Notes: generated by a model not told the origin, from the sequence alone. Shown: positions 16,147-24,514, numbered from the stretch's first letter. The stretch is 64,000 nt of DNA from Natrinema salifodinae (GCF_900110455.1 NZ_FOIS01000005.1:248001-312000), one strand, 5' to 3'. A program made the numbers and translations.

Positions 16147-16547
16147 CTACTCGATGAGCAACACGGGAACCGGCGCCTCCTTCGAGACTCGTTTCGAGAC
16201 GCTCCCGTAAACGAGATGATCAAGTTCCCTGTGTCTCCCCATGACGATGAGATCGACGTTGTGATCGGCCGCGTATCGCAGGATCGCGTCCGCTCGAAGT
16301 CCGTGCGTCACCACGCGCTCGACGCGGTCGACGCCCTCGTCGATCGCGCGATCGGCGACGTAATCGACCGCTTGCCGACCGACCGTTTCGAGATCCTCGA
16401 AGGTGATTCCGGGGGCGATCGCGGCGGAGTTGATCACGTAGAGGACGTGCAGCGTCGCGCCCTGGTCGCTCGCGAGTTCGATCGCTTCGTCGATCGCGCG
16501 TTCCGTGCCCTCGTGGCCATCGGTCGCAGCAGTACGTTCTCGTACAT
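16147..16547 (-). pseudogene. Universal stress protein (UspA) gene with a single-base frameshift
   Basis: From an ATG at 16547 the minus strand reads MYENVLL. Near 16524-16527 a CCG proline codon seems to have lost one base. After a one-base shift the frame continues TDGHEGTERAIDEAIELA, then the rest of a typical UspA domain down to the ATP-binding motif GRHRELDHLVYGS and the end VPVLLIE at 16147. The total is 401 bases, one short of a whole number of codons, exactly as expected for one deletion. The gene is therefore broken at codon 8, unless the base is an assembly error. Translation from an internal GTG at 16437 would lose the first third of the domain. Confidence 0.8.
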
Positions 16548-16660
16548 GTCATCACCGCACGCCGACGATTCTAATAATATCCTCTCGAGTTCCCCCACAA
16601 TTATCAAAAATACGGCATTCGGTCGTCGCGGCTGAGGCGGGCGGCGGAAGAGGGAGAGAA

Positions 16661-17750
16661 TCACCCCGCGAGATCCTGACGCTCGAAGTATTCGCTACTG
16701 GCGACGACGAGGACGACGACGGCGGACGAGAGGACGGCAAGATCCGCCCACGAGACGTCACCGGCGACGAGGATCGCGCCCGGATCGAAATACCGCGAGA
16801 ACGCGATATCGCCGAGCCACTCGTAGTCGGTATCGAACGTAAACGTATCGAGCAAGAACAGGCCGAAGACCGATCCGGCGCCGACGGTCTGCGCCCGCCG
16901 AGCGGACTCGAACGCGACGGAGGCCAGCAGGCCGACGCCGGCGCAAGCGAGCAAGTACGCGACCGCGTACGCGTGGACGGCGAACAGATCGATCACGTCG
17001 ATCGACTCATCGACGAGTTCCACGCCGAGAGCAACCGCGAGGAAGGTGATCGCGTTGACGAGGACAACCCCCGGAACGAACGAGAGGGACTTGCCGACGA
17101 CGAACCGGGTTCGCGTCACCGGCAGCGAGAGCGTCAGCCCGACTGTCCGCGTTCGACCTCCCGGCGATCGACGGGGCGGCGGCGTACGCGTGGTAGATCG
17201 CGAGCAACAGGACCCACCCGAACTGGCAGAGCTGCGAGACCAGGTACCCCTCGATCGTCGTCAGCGTGGTCACGTTGCCCACGAACGCGCGACTCGCCTC
17301 CGGGGGCAGCGACTCGAGGTAGGCGTCGAGATCCGCGCCCGTCTCCTGGATCGACGGGAAGAGCCCGACGGTGAGCGCGATCAGCGCGATCAACGCACCG
17401 GCGAGCATCAGCGAGCCGCGGAGCCGACCGAAGTAGCCGAGCACCCGCGCTCCCGTCACGCGCCGGTAGAACGTGACGTCGCTCGGCAGATAGCCGAGGT
17501 GGCGCTTCGCCTCGCGCAGTTCGGTTCGGTCGGTGGCGTCGCGTCCCAGCAGTCGGGCCTCGCCGTCGGTGGGTTTCAACAGGCCGAGCAGGACTCGGAT
17601 CGCCGTCGACTTGCCCGCGCCGTTCGGGCCGAGGAAGCCGAAGGTTTCGCCCTGATCGACGGCGAACGTGAGGTCCTCGACACCCCGGACGTCCCCGTAG
17701 TACTTCGTCAGCCCGTCGAGTTTGATCGGCGGTGAACCGGCGCTGGACAC
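16661..17750 (-). pseudogene. Deletion fusion of an ABC ATPase and its ABC-2 type permease
   Basis: The frame from 17750 encodes the first 110 residues or so of an ABC ATPase with Walker A GPNGAGKS (41-48). It then passes in frame, at about 17414, from YFGRLRG straight into SLMLAGALIALIALTVGLF, which belongs near the N-terminus of an ABC-2 permease. The Q-loop to Walker B half of the ATPase and the permease start are missing. Further on, one or two small deletions near 17120-17150 shift the frame, and the permease resumes as VTRTRFVVGKSLSFVP and runs to 16661. Neither an active ATPase nor an intact permease can be made. Confidence 0.8.
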
Positions 17751-17826
17751 GTCCCGAGCGACGACGGCTCACACCTTATACATGCGCGGTGGAGTCAGTT
17801 ATCGATATTGCGGGGTATTCGGACCG

Positions 17827-18834
17827 TCACTCGCTTTCCGCGGCCTCCGACGGCCACCGTCGCGCGTCGGATTCGACCAGGCCGAGCAGCGTTCGCCGTC
17901 GGTCGCGCACGTCCCGGAGGGACTCGGCGAACTCGTCGTCCGAAACGGTCGGAATCCCGGCCTCGCGAAGGGGCGTAAGCGCCGGGGCGGGCGGGGTGCG
18001 ATCCGCGGGGTCGATAAACGCCTCGTGGAGGGTTTCGAGGTAGCGCTGAACGCTCGCACGAGCGGTCCGGAGGACGATTTCGTTGGGCCGGTCCTCGCTG
18101 GGGATTCCGAATCGGTAGAGCGTCAGCGCCTCGTCCAAAATGGCGATTTCGACGACCGGGGCCCGCGCGGCCTGCGTGCTGTGAAAGTAGTGCAGAATCG
18201 GGTACGCCTTGTGATTCGCTGTCAGCGTGTTCAGTTGCGTCGCGATCGTGTCCAGCGGGTGGTCGAGCGCTCGAAACGTCTCCCCGTTCCAACTCCGCCG
18301 AACGATAGCCTCGCTTCGCGTCCCGAGTCCGTTCACGTTGTTGGCGAACGCGCGCTTCTGCGTGACCGCGTCGAGGACTGACAGCGTGTAGGTGACGCTC
18401 AACGTGATGAAGAGCAGACCGCTGGCCGTCGCGAGCGTGGTGACAAATTGCCAGCGGCCCGTCCGCGGTACGAAGTCACCGATTCCTAACGTGAATATCG
18501 TATACCCCGTGAAATAGAAGCGATCGGCCCACGAGACGGGTCCTCGGTGAAGCGTATCGACGAGGGCGCGCTCGGCGCTCGCGAAGAGCAGTGTCCACCC
18601 GCTCCAGAGCAGGAGGATCCACATCGCGAGACTCAGAACGAAAATCACCACGCCGGAGAGGCTACGCAGCCACGGATTCTCGCTCCCGAGTCTGCGAAGC
18701 GTTCGCCACGTCCACGCCATCACGCGGGACGTGAGCGGACCGGCGCCCCCCTCGACCCAGAGCGTCGTCCAGAGGAGATCGACGACGGTCCCCGCGAGCA
18801 GTACTGCGCCGAGCGCGAGATAAACGACGTTCAT
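17827..18834 (-). CDS. Two-helix potassium-channel-like protein with cytoplasmic domain
   Basis: A 335-aa protein with three or four N-terminal hydrophobic segments. The pore region includes FTGYTIFTLGIGDFVP (about residues 108-123), then a final membrane helix (LLFITLSVTYTLSVL). The pore motif matches the Ion_trans_2 type, but the filter is TLGIGD instead of the canonical TVGYGD, so ion selectivity may differ. A soluble C-terminal region of about 170 residues follows. Neighbours give no functional hint. The start is the ATG at 18834. Confidence 0.8.
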   Translation of the reverse strand: MNVVYLALGAVLLAGTVVDLLWTTLWVEGGAGPLTSRVMAWTWRTLRRLGSENPWLRSLSGVVIFVLSLAMWILLLWSGWTLLFASAERALVDTLHRGPVSWADRFYFTGYTIFTLGIGDFVPRTGRWQFVTTLATASGLLFITLSVTYTLSVLDAVTQKRAFANNVNGLGTRSEAIVRRSWNGETFRALDHPLDTIATQLNTLTANHKAYPILHYFHSTQAARAPVVEIAILDEALTLYRFGIPSEDRPNEIVLRTARASVQRYLETLHEAFIDPADRTPPAPALTPLREAGIPTVSDDEFAESLRDVRDRRRTLLGLVESDARRWPSEAAESE

Positions 18835-18963
18835 GTGTGACGTAAATCGATAGCGCCGTTTCTACCCTCTTATAACCGAAAGAACGTGTCGGGCGTCGGC
18901 CCTCCGTATTCCGATTGTCCGATCGGGAACGCGGAGAGACGCGAACGGAGGGGACCGACCGCG

Positions 18964-20094
18964 TTAGTTCGCGGCGCAGTTGTTCGGCCCGAGCTCGAGC
19001 GCCTCGACGTCGTCGCCTGGTTGCTCCTTGCCCCAGTTGATCTGCTTGATCTCGTTGTAGTTCGCGGGTTCGTCGGCGAGGCTCTCGACGATGGTTTCGA
19101 CGAACGCGTCGTCGTCGCCGCTCTCGACGTAGCTCAGGAGTTCGTTCGTCGTTTCCGCCCGAAGCGCACCGAGTTCGGTGGCGACCGGGCGCATCGATTC
19201 GTCGTTGAAGTGGCCGGGCAGCACGACGGTTTCGTCGTCCAAGTCCGTCAGGTGGGCGAGACTCTCGAACAGTTGGCCGGCGGCCGCACGGACCGCCTCT
19301 TCCTCGCCGTCCTCGAGGTCGGGGCGGCCGACGCTGCGGAGGAACAGCGTGTCCCCGGAGAGCAGCGCGTCGCCGACCCGGAGCGAGACGCTCCCGGGCG
19401 TGTGACCGGGCGTGTGGATCACGTCGAGGGACCGCTCGCCGACGGGGATCGTCGCTTCGTCTTCGAGTTCCGTCACCCTGTCGAGTTCGACGGCGTCGTC
19501 CCCGTGAAGGTAGTAGGGCACGTCGAGTTCGCCGGCGAGCCGCCGAGCGCCCGAGACGTGGTCGGCATGGGCGTGCGTGTCCGCGACGCCGACGATTTCC
19601 AGGTCGCGCTCGTCGGCCGCGTTCAGGTACCGGTCGATGTACTGACTCGGATCGACGACGACGGCCTCACCGTCGTCGTGGACGAGATACGAGACGCAGC
19701 CCGTCCCGGGGCGGACGATTTGGACGACGCCGTCGACGCTGTCGATTTCGTACTGCCTGTGGACGCGGCCCCAGCCGTTCATCCCGTCGTCGATCGACTT
19801 CGCGTCGAACCCGTGCTCGCGAAGGAAGTCCGCGGCGCGCGCCGACGTGATGCCGGCGACGCACACGGTCGCGATCTCCGTCTCCGTGGGCAGTTTATCG
19901 AGGTGCGTCTCCAGCGTGGAGTAATCGTGCTCCAGCAGCTCGTCGTAGACGGGAATGTTCGTGCTGCTGTCGATGTGCCACTCGTCGTAGTCGTCTTCGT
20001 TCCGAACGTCGAGGACGAAGAGGTCCTCGGCGTCGCCGTCGCTGTGGATGCGACGGGCGACTTCGTCGGGGTCGAATTTAGTATTGCTCGTCAC
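18964..20094 (-). CDS. Rhodanese-MBL fold hydrolase (persulfide dioxygenase-like)
   Basis: A 376-aa protein. The first ~115 residues form a rhodanese domain with a candidate persulfide Cys in TVCVAGITSA (C78). The rest is a metallo-beta-lactamase fold with metal motif HAHADH (174-179), HTPGHTPGS and LLSGDTLF. MBL proteins of the ETHE1 group oxidise glutathione- or low-molecular-weight persulfides to sulfite, and fusions with rhodanese are known. The C-terminus LELGPNNCAAN carries a conserved-looking Cys and recurs in the paralogue at 23129. A GTG start at 20094 is favoured over TTG at 20100. The sulfur-type operator at 20080-20104 covers the start codon, with a TATA-like TTTAATAG about 15 bp upstream of it. 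Confidence 0.88.
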   Translation of the reverse strand: MTSNTKFDPDEVARRIHSDGDAEDLFVLDVRNEDDYDEWHIDSSTNIPVYDELLEHDYSTLETHLDKLPTETEIATVCVAGITSARAADFLREHGFDAKSIDDGMNGWGRVHRQYEIDSVDGVVQIVRPGTGCVSYLVHDDGEAVVVDPSQYIDRYLNAADERDLEIVGVADTHAHADHVSGARRLAGELDVPYYLHGDDAVELDRVTELEDEATIPVGERSLDVIHTPGHTPGSVSLRVGDALLSGDTLFLRSVGRPDLEDGEEEAVRAAAGQLFESLAHLTDLDDETVVLPGHFNDESMRPVATELGALRAETTNELLSYVESGDDDAFVETIVESLADEPANYNEIKQINWGKEQPGDDVEALELGPNNCAAN

Positions 20095-20104
20095 ACCCAA
20101 TACT
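20080..20104. promoter_or_regulatory. Sulfur-regulon operator, site 1 (rhodanese-MBL gene 1)
   Basis: AGTATTG-N11-CAATACT, a perfect 7-bp dyad. It covers the start codon of the gene at 18964 and lies downstream of its TATA-like box, so a bound protein would block initiation. Confidence 0.7.
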
Positions 20105-20435
20105 ACGGGATGCTCTCTATTAAATCAGTTGGTCAGTACGCTCACCTGTTGGCAGCGGATTCTTACTCGGATGGAACGCGCCGATAGTGACGGTTAGCAG
20201 TGGGAGATAGATATCTCTCGGGCCACTGTATCGACCGACACCGCATAGAGCGGCGTCACTGATTGTCCGCAGTACGGTCACAGCTACGAATCACTGTCTT
20301 TCAGCCCTTCGCAGCGAAAATCCGACCGATTAGAATCGACAGTGCGGTAACAGCCGTCTTTCACCGCTTCTCTCTCCCCTTCTCTACTCGATCCTTTCGG
20401 CGATCCGACGGGAGGCCGCCGAGAATTGCACCCGA
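20105..20435. other. Intergenic stretch between regulator and rhodanese-MBL gene
   Basis: About 330 bp. Apart from the TATA-like TTTAATAG (about 20119-20126, minus strand) that serves the rhodanese-MBL gene, no gene or repeat is seen. Confidence 0.6.
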
Positions 20436-20840
20436 TTAGCCTTCGATCGGCGGCGACTGTCCGGGCTCATCGGCGTACTTCTCGCCGAATTCGCCGATGA
20501 GCTGCCCCATCTTCGCGTACCAGTCGTTGAGCATCCGCTGCATCTCCTGGGTGATTTCGTCGGCATCCCGCGGATGATAGACGTGGTAGTACCCGCCCTG
20601 CTCGTAGTTGACCTGGTCCTTCTGGAGGAACCCGGCCTGCAGCAAGCGTTTCACGGAGCGGTACGCGGTCGACCGTTCGCGCTCGATGTGATCCGCAATC
20701 TCGTCGACCGTGAGCGGTTCGTCGACGTCGTTCAGCAGCCTGAACACGTCCTTATCGATCTCCTTGAGGTCGTGGAAACACTCCAGCAGCCCCTCGCACT
20801 GCATATCCTGCCGAAGCATTTCGCCCATTGAGTCGGCCAT
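20436..20840 (-). CDS. Winged-helix transcriptional regulator of the sulfur locus (candidate)
   Basis: A 134-aa protein. Residues about 30-80 form a winged helix-turn-helix of TrmB/MarR-like appearance (LTVDEIADHIERERSTAYRS, then VKRLLQAGFLQK). The wing ends in YYHVYHPRDADEI, and a C-terminal helix follows that could mediate dimerisation. Two cysteines (C15 and C21) precede the HTH. In persulfide sensors such as SqrR/BigR and CstR a cysteine pair senses reactive sulfur; similar use here is inference. The gene sits among sulfur genes, and its own promoter carries the operator at 20873. It is the most likely protein to bind the regulon dyads. Confidence 0.8.
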   Translation of the reverse strand: MADSMGEMLRQDMQCEGLLECFHDLKEIDKDVFRLLNDVDEPLTVDEIADHIERERSTAYRSVKRLLQAGFLQKDQVNYEQGGYYHVYHPRDADEITQEMQRMLNDWYAKMGQLIGEFGEKYADEPGQSPPIEG

Positions 20841-20872
20841 CAGTTGGCCGTACTAGGGGGCGAACACTCAAA

Positions 20873-20898
20873 AGTATTTGTATAGACGGTACAATACT
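20873..20898. promoter_or_regulatory. Sulfur-regulon operator, site 2 (regulator gene)
   Basis: AGTATTT-N12-CAATACT lies 33-58 bp upstream of the regulator's ATG, and suggests autoregulation. Read on the minus strand, CAGTATTGTA-N7-TACAAA is shared almost exactly with the trxA site 10.6 kb away. Confidence 0.7.
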
Positions 20899-20906
20899 GT
20901 GCCCGG

Positions 20907-21902
20907 CTACGACGAGACCAGGCGACACCACCGCCCGGAGGTCTCGCGCCGGAGGGAGCAGACGGCGGCGAGTACGATCACCGTGCTGACGAGGACCGTC
21001 GCCCCGAAGATGAGGACGACACTCAGCGCCGTGAGTGCCGCCAGGTCGAGCGACGTTCCGAGCTCTTTCGCCCCGACCGAGAGGCTTCCCGCCAGGAGCA
21101 TCGCGGCGAAGTAGCCCTTGATCGCGTCCTCGTCGACCAGTTTCGTCGCGCTGGCCCCGATGCGCGCGCCGAGCGCGCTCCCGGCGAGCAACGACCCGAC
21201 GACCGGCAGCGCGACCGAGCCGGCCTGCGCGTAGACGAACGCCCCGTATGCGCCGGAAACGGTTATCTGAAGGATGTCGGTGCCGACGGCGACCGTCGCC
21301 GGAACGCCGAGGCCGTACATCATCGCCGGCATGAGAAGGAATCCGCCGCCGACGCCGAGAAACCCGGAGAGGACCCCGATTGCACCGCCGACCGCGAGGA
21401 CGATCCACACCGAGACCCTGCCGTCATCGGCCAGCGTGACCGTGGGTGGGAGGCGGACCGCTTGGACGTGATCGGCGAAGGTGCGGGCACCCGATTCGTC
21501 GCGCTCGCTGCGCGCGTCCCGTAGCGTGAACAGGCCCACGATAGCGAGCAGCCCGACGTAGGCGACACTGACGACCAGATCGGCCGAACCGAGCTCCTCG
21601 AGCAGGAAGACGACCCGCTTGCCGACCTCGATGCCGGCCGTCATTCCGACGGTCATCAGCGCGGCCAGCTTGTAGTCGACCTGGCCGTGGTCGCGGTGTT
21701 TGAGCGCACCGATGACGCTCGTTCCGAAGACGAACGCCAGGCCGCTGCCGACGGCGACCTTCGCGGGGTACCCCATCACCAGCAGCGCCGGCGTCACGAG
21801 GAACGACCCGCCCATCCCGAAGAACCCGAAGAGGATGCCGATCAGCAGGCCGAACCCGACGAAGACCGCGATCATCGCGATGCTCAGTCCGAGCAGTTCC
21901 AC
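20907..21902 (-). CDS. TauE/SafE-family sulfite exporter
   Basis: A 331-aa membrane protein with about eight helices and the internal duplication typical of TauE/SafE. GLLIGILFGFFGMGGSFL in the first half is mirrored by GVLSGFLGVGGGFLLMPA in the second. Members of this family move sulfite or other organosulfur anions across the membrane. Beside enzymes that would make sulfite from persulfides, sulfite efflux is the obvious role, though this is inference. The GTG start at 21902 lies two bases after the stop of the 49-aa gene, so the two form an operon under the operator at 22081. Confidence 0.9.
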   Translation of the reverse strand: MELLGLSIAMIAVFVGFGLLIGILFGFFGMGGSFLVTPALLVMGYPAKVAVGSGLAFVFGTSVIGALKHRDHGQVDYKLAALMTVGMTAGIEVGKRVVFLLEELGSADLVVSVAYVGLLAIVGLFTLRDARSERDESGARTFADHVQAVRLPPTVTLADDGRVSVWIVLAVGGAIGVLSGFLGVGGGFLLMPAMMYGLGVPATVAVGTDILQITVSGAYGAFVYAQAGSVALPVVGSLLAGSALGARIGASATKLVDEDAIKGYFAAMLLAGSLSVGAKELGTSLDLAALTALSVVLIFGATVLVSTVIVLAAVCSLRRETSGRWCRLVSS

Positions 21903-21904
21903 GG

Positions 21905-22054
21905 CTAGTCACCTCGCAGCGCGTTGCGAGCGGTCGGGCCGGCGAGCCGCGTCATCGCTCCGTACCCGACGTACAGTGCGATCGCTTCCGCGAGGACGAG
22001 TCCGACCGTCATCGCGGCCTGCGCGGATCCGCCAAGGGTTTCGAGGCCGAACAT
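21905..22054 (-). CDS. Small single-helix membrane protein upstream of TauE (49 aa)
   Basis: A 49-aa protein: ATG at 22054, MFGLETLGGSAQAAMTVG at the start, one hydrophobic segment of about 22 residues (VGLVLAEAIALYVGYGAM) and an ARNALRGD tail. It resembles the small DUF7512-type proteins that accompany TauE/SafE genes in haloarchaea, a recollection that needs checking. A gap of two bases to the TauE-like gene implies coupled translation. The sulfur operator lies 27-51 bp upstream of its ATG. It may be a subunit or assembly partner of the exporter. Confidence 0.75.
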   Translation of the reverse strand: MFGLETLGGSAQAAMTVGLVLAEAIALYVGYGAMTRLAGPTARNALRGD

Positions 22055-22080
22055 TTCAACCGTCTGCCTCCGTATTGCTC

Positions 22081-22105
22081 GGTATTTTCACTAGCGTACT
22101 ATACT
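22081..22105. promoter_or_regulatory. Sulfur-regulon operator, site 3 (TauE operon)
   Basis: GGTATTT-N11-CTATACT, a weaker copy of the dyad with one or two changes in each arm, 27-51 bp before the ATG of the 49-aa gene. Confidence 0.6.
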
Positions 22106-22147
22106 GTTGCCGAAACGGTGATGACGAATTCTGTCGAATCATGGCGA

Positions 22148-22636
22148 TCAGTTGGACGGTATCTCCGTTGCGGGCTCGGATTCGGACGCCGACTCGGCGG
22201 CTGCGGAACTCGGCGTCCGCCAGTAGCCCTGTGCGTACGCGCCGAGGAACATCCCGGCGATCGCCCACAGGATCGGATAGTTACCGATGCCGACGCTCGC
22301 GTAGGCGGCTCCGGGACAGATCCCGGAGAGACCCCAACCGACACCGAAGATCGACCCGCCGATAACGACGTTCCGATCGAAGGATTTCAGCCGACGCGTG
22401 TACTCGCTCGCAGTCAGCGGTGCCTGGTCGAGGTACCGCGTCGCGCCGGCGAACGTGAGGCCGGTCACGACGGCGGCCCCGCCCATGACGAACAGGAGTC
22501 CGAAGTCCTCGAACTGGAGGAAGTCTAACACGACCTCCGGACGGGCCATGCCGCTGACGGCGAGCCCGAAGCCGAAGAGCAGGCCGCCGGCGTAGATGAC
22601 CGGCACGAACCACGGGCTGCGCCCGGCCGAGTTCAT
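22148..22636 (-). CDS. YeeE/YedE-family thiosulfate channel, second half-protein
   Basis: A 162-aa membrane protein from the ATG at 22636. It has four or five helices, the GLLFGFGLAVSGMARPEVV opening and the GVGWGLSGICPGAA cysteine motif characteristic of YeeE/YedE. In the thiosulfate importer YeeE (TsuA) conserved cysteines pass thiosulfate through the membrane, and the GICPG Cys matches that role. The gene overlaps the partner half by four bases. Two half-length proteins replace the single full-length one of many bacteria. An acidic tail after residue 140 is unrelated to the channel. Confidence 0.9.
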   Translation of the reverse strand: MNSAGRSPWFVPVIYAGGLLFGFGLAVSGMARPEVVLDFLQFEDFGLLFVMGGAAVVTGLTFAGATRYLDQAPLTASEYTRRLKSFDRNVVIGGSIFGVGWGLSGICPGAAYASVGIGNYPILWAIAGMFLGAYAQGYWRTPSSAAAESASESEPATEIPSN

Positions 22637-23127
22637 GGTGCCACCCCCACGGCCTGGACGAGTTGTGCGGTCCCGACCGCGACGGCGAGGAACGTTGCGA
22701 CGTTCACGAGCGACGTGGACGACAGCGATCCGACGCCGCAGACGCCGTGGCCCGACGTGCACCCTTTGCCGAGGCGCGTGCCGATGCCGACGAGGAACCC
22801 GCCGCCGAGCAGCCGCCACCACTGGACGTCGGTTGTCCAGACGGCTCCCTGAAACAGGACCGCGTACGCGGCGGCGCCGCTGACGATACCCGCGGTGAAC
22901 ACGAATCGCCAGCCCCGCGACTGAATGTACGTGAAGCGGTTGAACCGCGGAACGTCGGAGACGTACGAGAGCGTCGACTCGAGGAACGTGCTCGCCCCCG
23001 CGATGATGCCCGTCGCGAGGTAGATGACTGCGGCACCGAGCCCGACGAGCAGTCCGCCGAGGAGATACAGCAGGACCCCTCGCGGGAAGAGTTCGCCGAG
23101 CGCGAGCGGCGGTGTGAACTCGATCAT
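22633..23127 (-). CDS. YeeE/YedE-family thiosulfate channel, first half-protein
   Basis: A 164-aa membrane protein with the other YeeE signature, GIGTRLGKGCTSGHGVCG (about residues 116-133), which carries the conserved pore cysteine and histidine. It begins one base after the stop of the rhodanese-MBL gene and ends in a four-base overlap with the second half. The three genes therefore form one operon. The pair should form a thiosulfate or related sulfur-anion channel that feeds the enzymes of the locus. The substrate is inferred from the family. Confidence 0.9.
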   Translation of the reverse strand: MIEFTPPLALGELFPRGVLLYLLGGLLVGLGAAVIYLATGIIAGASTFLESTLSYVSDVPRFNRFTYIQSRGWRFVFTAGIVSGAAAYAVLFQGAVWTTDVQWWRLLGGGFLVGIGTRLGKGCTSGHGVCGVGSLSSTSLVNVATFLAVAVGTAQLVQAVGVAP

Positions 23128-23128
23128 T

Positions 23129-24310
23129 TCAGTTCGTCAGCGCCTCCTCGCTCGCCGCGCAGTTGTTCGGACCCAGTTCGAGTTCGAACGCCTCCTCGTC
23201 GTCGGGCGACTCCCGCCCGAGGTTAGTCGCGATGATAGCCTCGTAGTTGGCCGGTCGCGGTGGCATATCCGAGACGATGAACTCGACGAACGTCTCTTCG
23301 TCCATCGACAGTGCATCCATCCCGTCCGCCAATTCGCCCAGCTCGGCCGTGTACGTCCCGTCGTCGTTCGGCGTCGCTGAGTCACTGAAGTGTGCCGGTG
23401 CGACGATCGTGTCGTCGGACCGCGATAACACCGTCTCGGTGAGCGATTCGTACAGCGTCCGCGCCGCGTTCCCGGCCGCTTCGGGATCCTCGAGATCGGG
23501 GCGGGCGACGCTCTCCGTGAAGAGGCCATCACCGGTAAACAGCACGTCATCGACTGCGTACGCGGTCATTCCCGAGGTGTGACCGGGCGTGTGAACGACG
23601 TCGATCGTCGCGTCGCCGACGGTGAGTATATCGCCGTCCGCGACGGTCTCGACGGGCTGATCGTAGTCGACACCGCGGTCCGCGGCGGGTTCGGGAACGA
23701 CCGCGGTCGCATCCGTCCGCTCGGCGAGGTCGCGAATGCCGGAGATGTGATCCGCGTGGATGTGCGTGTCGAGTGCGTACGTGAGTTCGGCGCCGAGATT
23801 CCGAAGGTCCTGAACGTACTCGTCGGTGAACGCGCGAAGCGGATCGATGAACGCAGCCTCGCCGTTCGAGACGATTAGGTACGCGAGACAGCCGCTCGAC
23901 GGTCGTCGGTACTGCGCGATCGTCGCGTCGCCGTCGGTATCGAGTTCGGTGTACTCATAGATGCGCGCCCAGCCAGTCATCCCGCGTTCGAGGTGGGCAA
24001 CGTCGTACCCCTCTTCCTCGAGGGTTTCGGCGACGAGTTCGCTGGAACCGCCTTTCGCACAGACGACCGTTATTTTTCGGTCCGCGGGAAGGTCCTCGCG
24101 GAGAGCCGTCGGAAGTCCGTCCAGTAGCTCGAAGTAGGGGGAGTTCACGATCTCGACGTTCTCCCCGTCGATGCGCCACTCCTCGAAATCGCCTTCCGAA
24201 CGAACGTCGAGGAGGAACACCTCCTCGCCGCCGTCGATCCGCTCTTTCAGCTCTTCGGGCGTGATCGATTCGATTGCGTCCCCGTCGTCGGGGCGGTTTC
24301 CGGTAGTCAT
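23129..24310 (-). CDS. Rhodanese-MBL fold hydrolase, second paralogue
   Basis: A 393-aa protein with the same architecture as that at 18964: an N-terminal rhodanese domain with active-site Cys in VVCAKGGSS (C84), then an MBL domain with HIHADH (183-188), HTPGHTSG and LFTGDGLF. The C-terminus again contains ELGPNNCAAS. It differs enough in sequence to be an old duplicate with perhaps another persulfide substrate. The ATG at 24310 is chosen over a GTG two codons earlier. It heads the operon with the two YeeE halves and lies under the operator at 24354. Confidence 0.88.
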   Translation of the reverse strand: MTTGNRPDDGDAIESITPEELKERIDGGEEVFLLDVRSEGDFEEWRIDGENVEIVNSPYFELLDGLPTALREDLPADRKITVVCAKGGSSELVAETLEEEGYDVAHLERGMTGWARIYEYTELDTDGDATIAQYRRPSSGCLAYLIVSNGEAAFIDPLRAFTDEYVQDLRNLGAELTYALDTHIHADHISGIRDLAERTDATAVVPEPAADRGVDYDQPVETVADGDILTVGDATIDVVHTPGHTSGMTAYAVDDVLFTGDGLFTESVARPDLEDPEAAGNAARTLYESLTETVLSRSDDTIVAPAHFSDSATPNDDGTYTAELGELADGMDALSMDEETFVEFIVSDMPPRPANYEAIIATNLGRESPDDEEAFELELGPNNCAASEEALTN

Positions 24311-24353
24311 CGTCACCGTCTTCTACAGACGGGTCGGCAATAAGGCTTTGCAT

Positions 24354-24378
24354 AGTATTTCTAATATCACACAATACT
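24354..24378. promoter_or_regulatory. Sulfur-regulon operator, site 4 (rhodanese-MBL/YeeE operon)
   Basis: AGTATTT-N11-CAATACT, with TAG and CTA extending the arms, in the divergent region. It is 44-68 bp from the ATG at 24310. Confidence 0.7.
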
Positions 24379-24489
24379 AATACCCAAATAACGGCGCTAA
24401 TCGGCCAGATATGCGTTTCACTCGATTATTTGGTTCGTAGTTGTGCTGTATCAGTGTACTACTAACGATACGCTTTTATCGGCGGAAGC

Positions 24490-24514
24490 AATATTGGGCG
24501 ATGAAGTCAATACC
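24490..24514. promoter_or_regulatory. Sulfur-regulon operator, site 5 (tusA operon)
   Basis: AATATTG-N11-CAATACC ends directly before the ATG of tusA. A TATA-like TTTTATC (24474-24480) lies just upstream, so the site covers the likely transcription start; steric repression fits. Confidence 0.65.
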
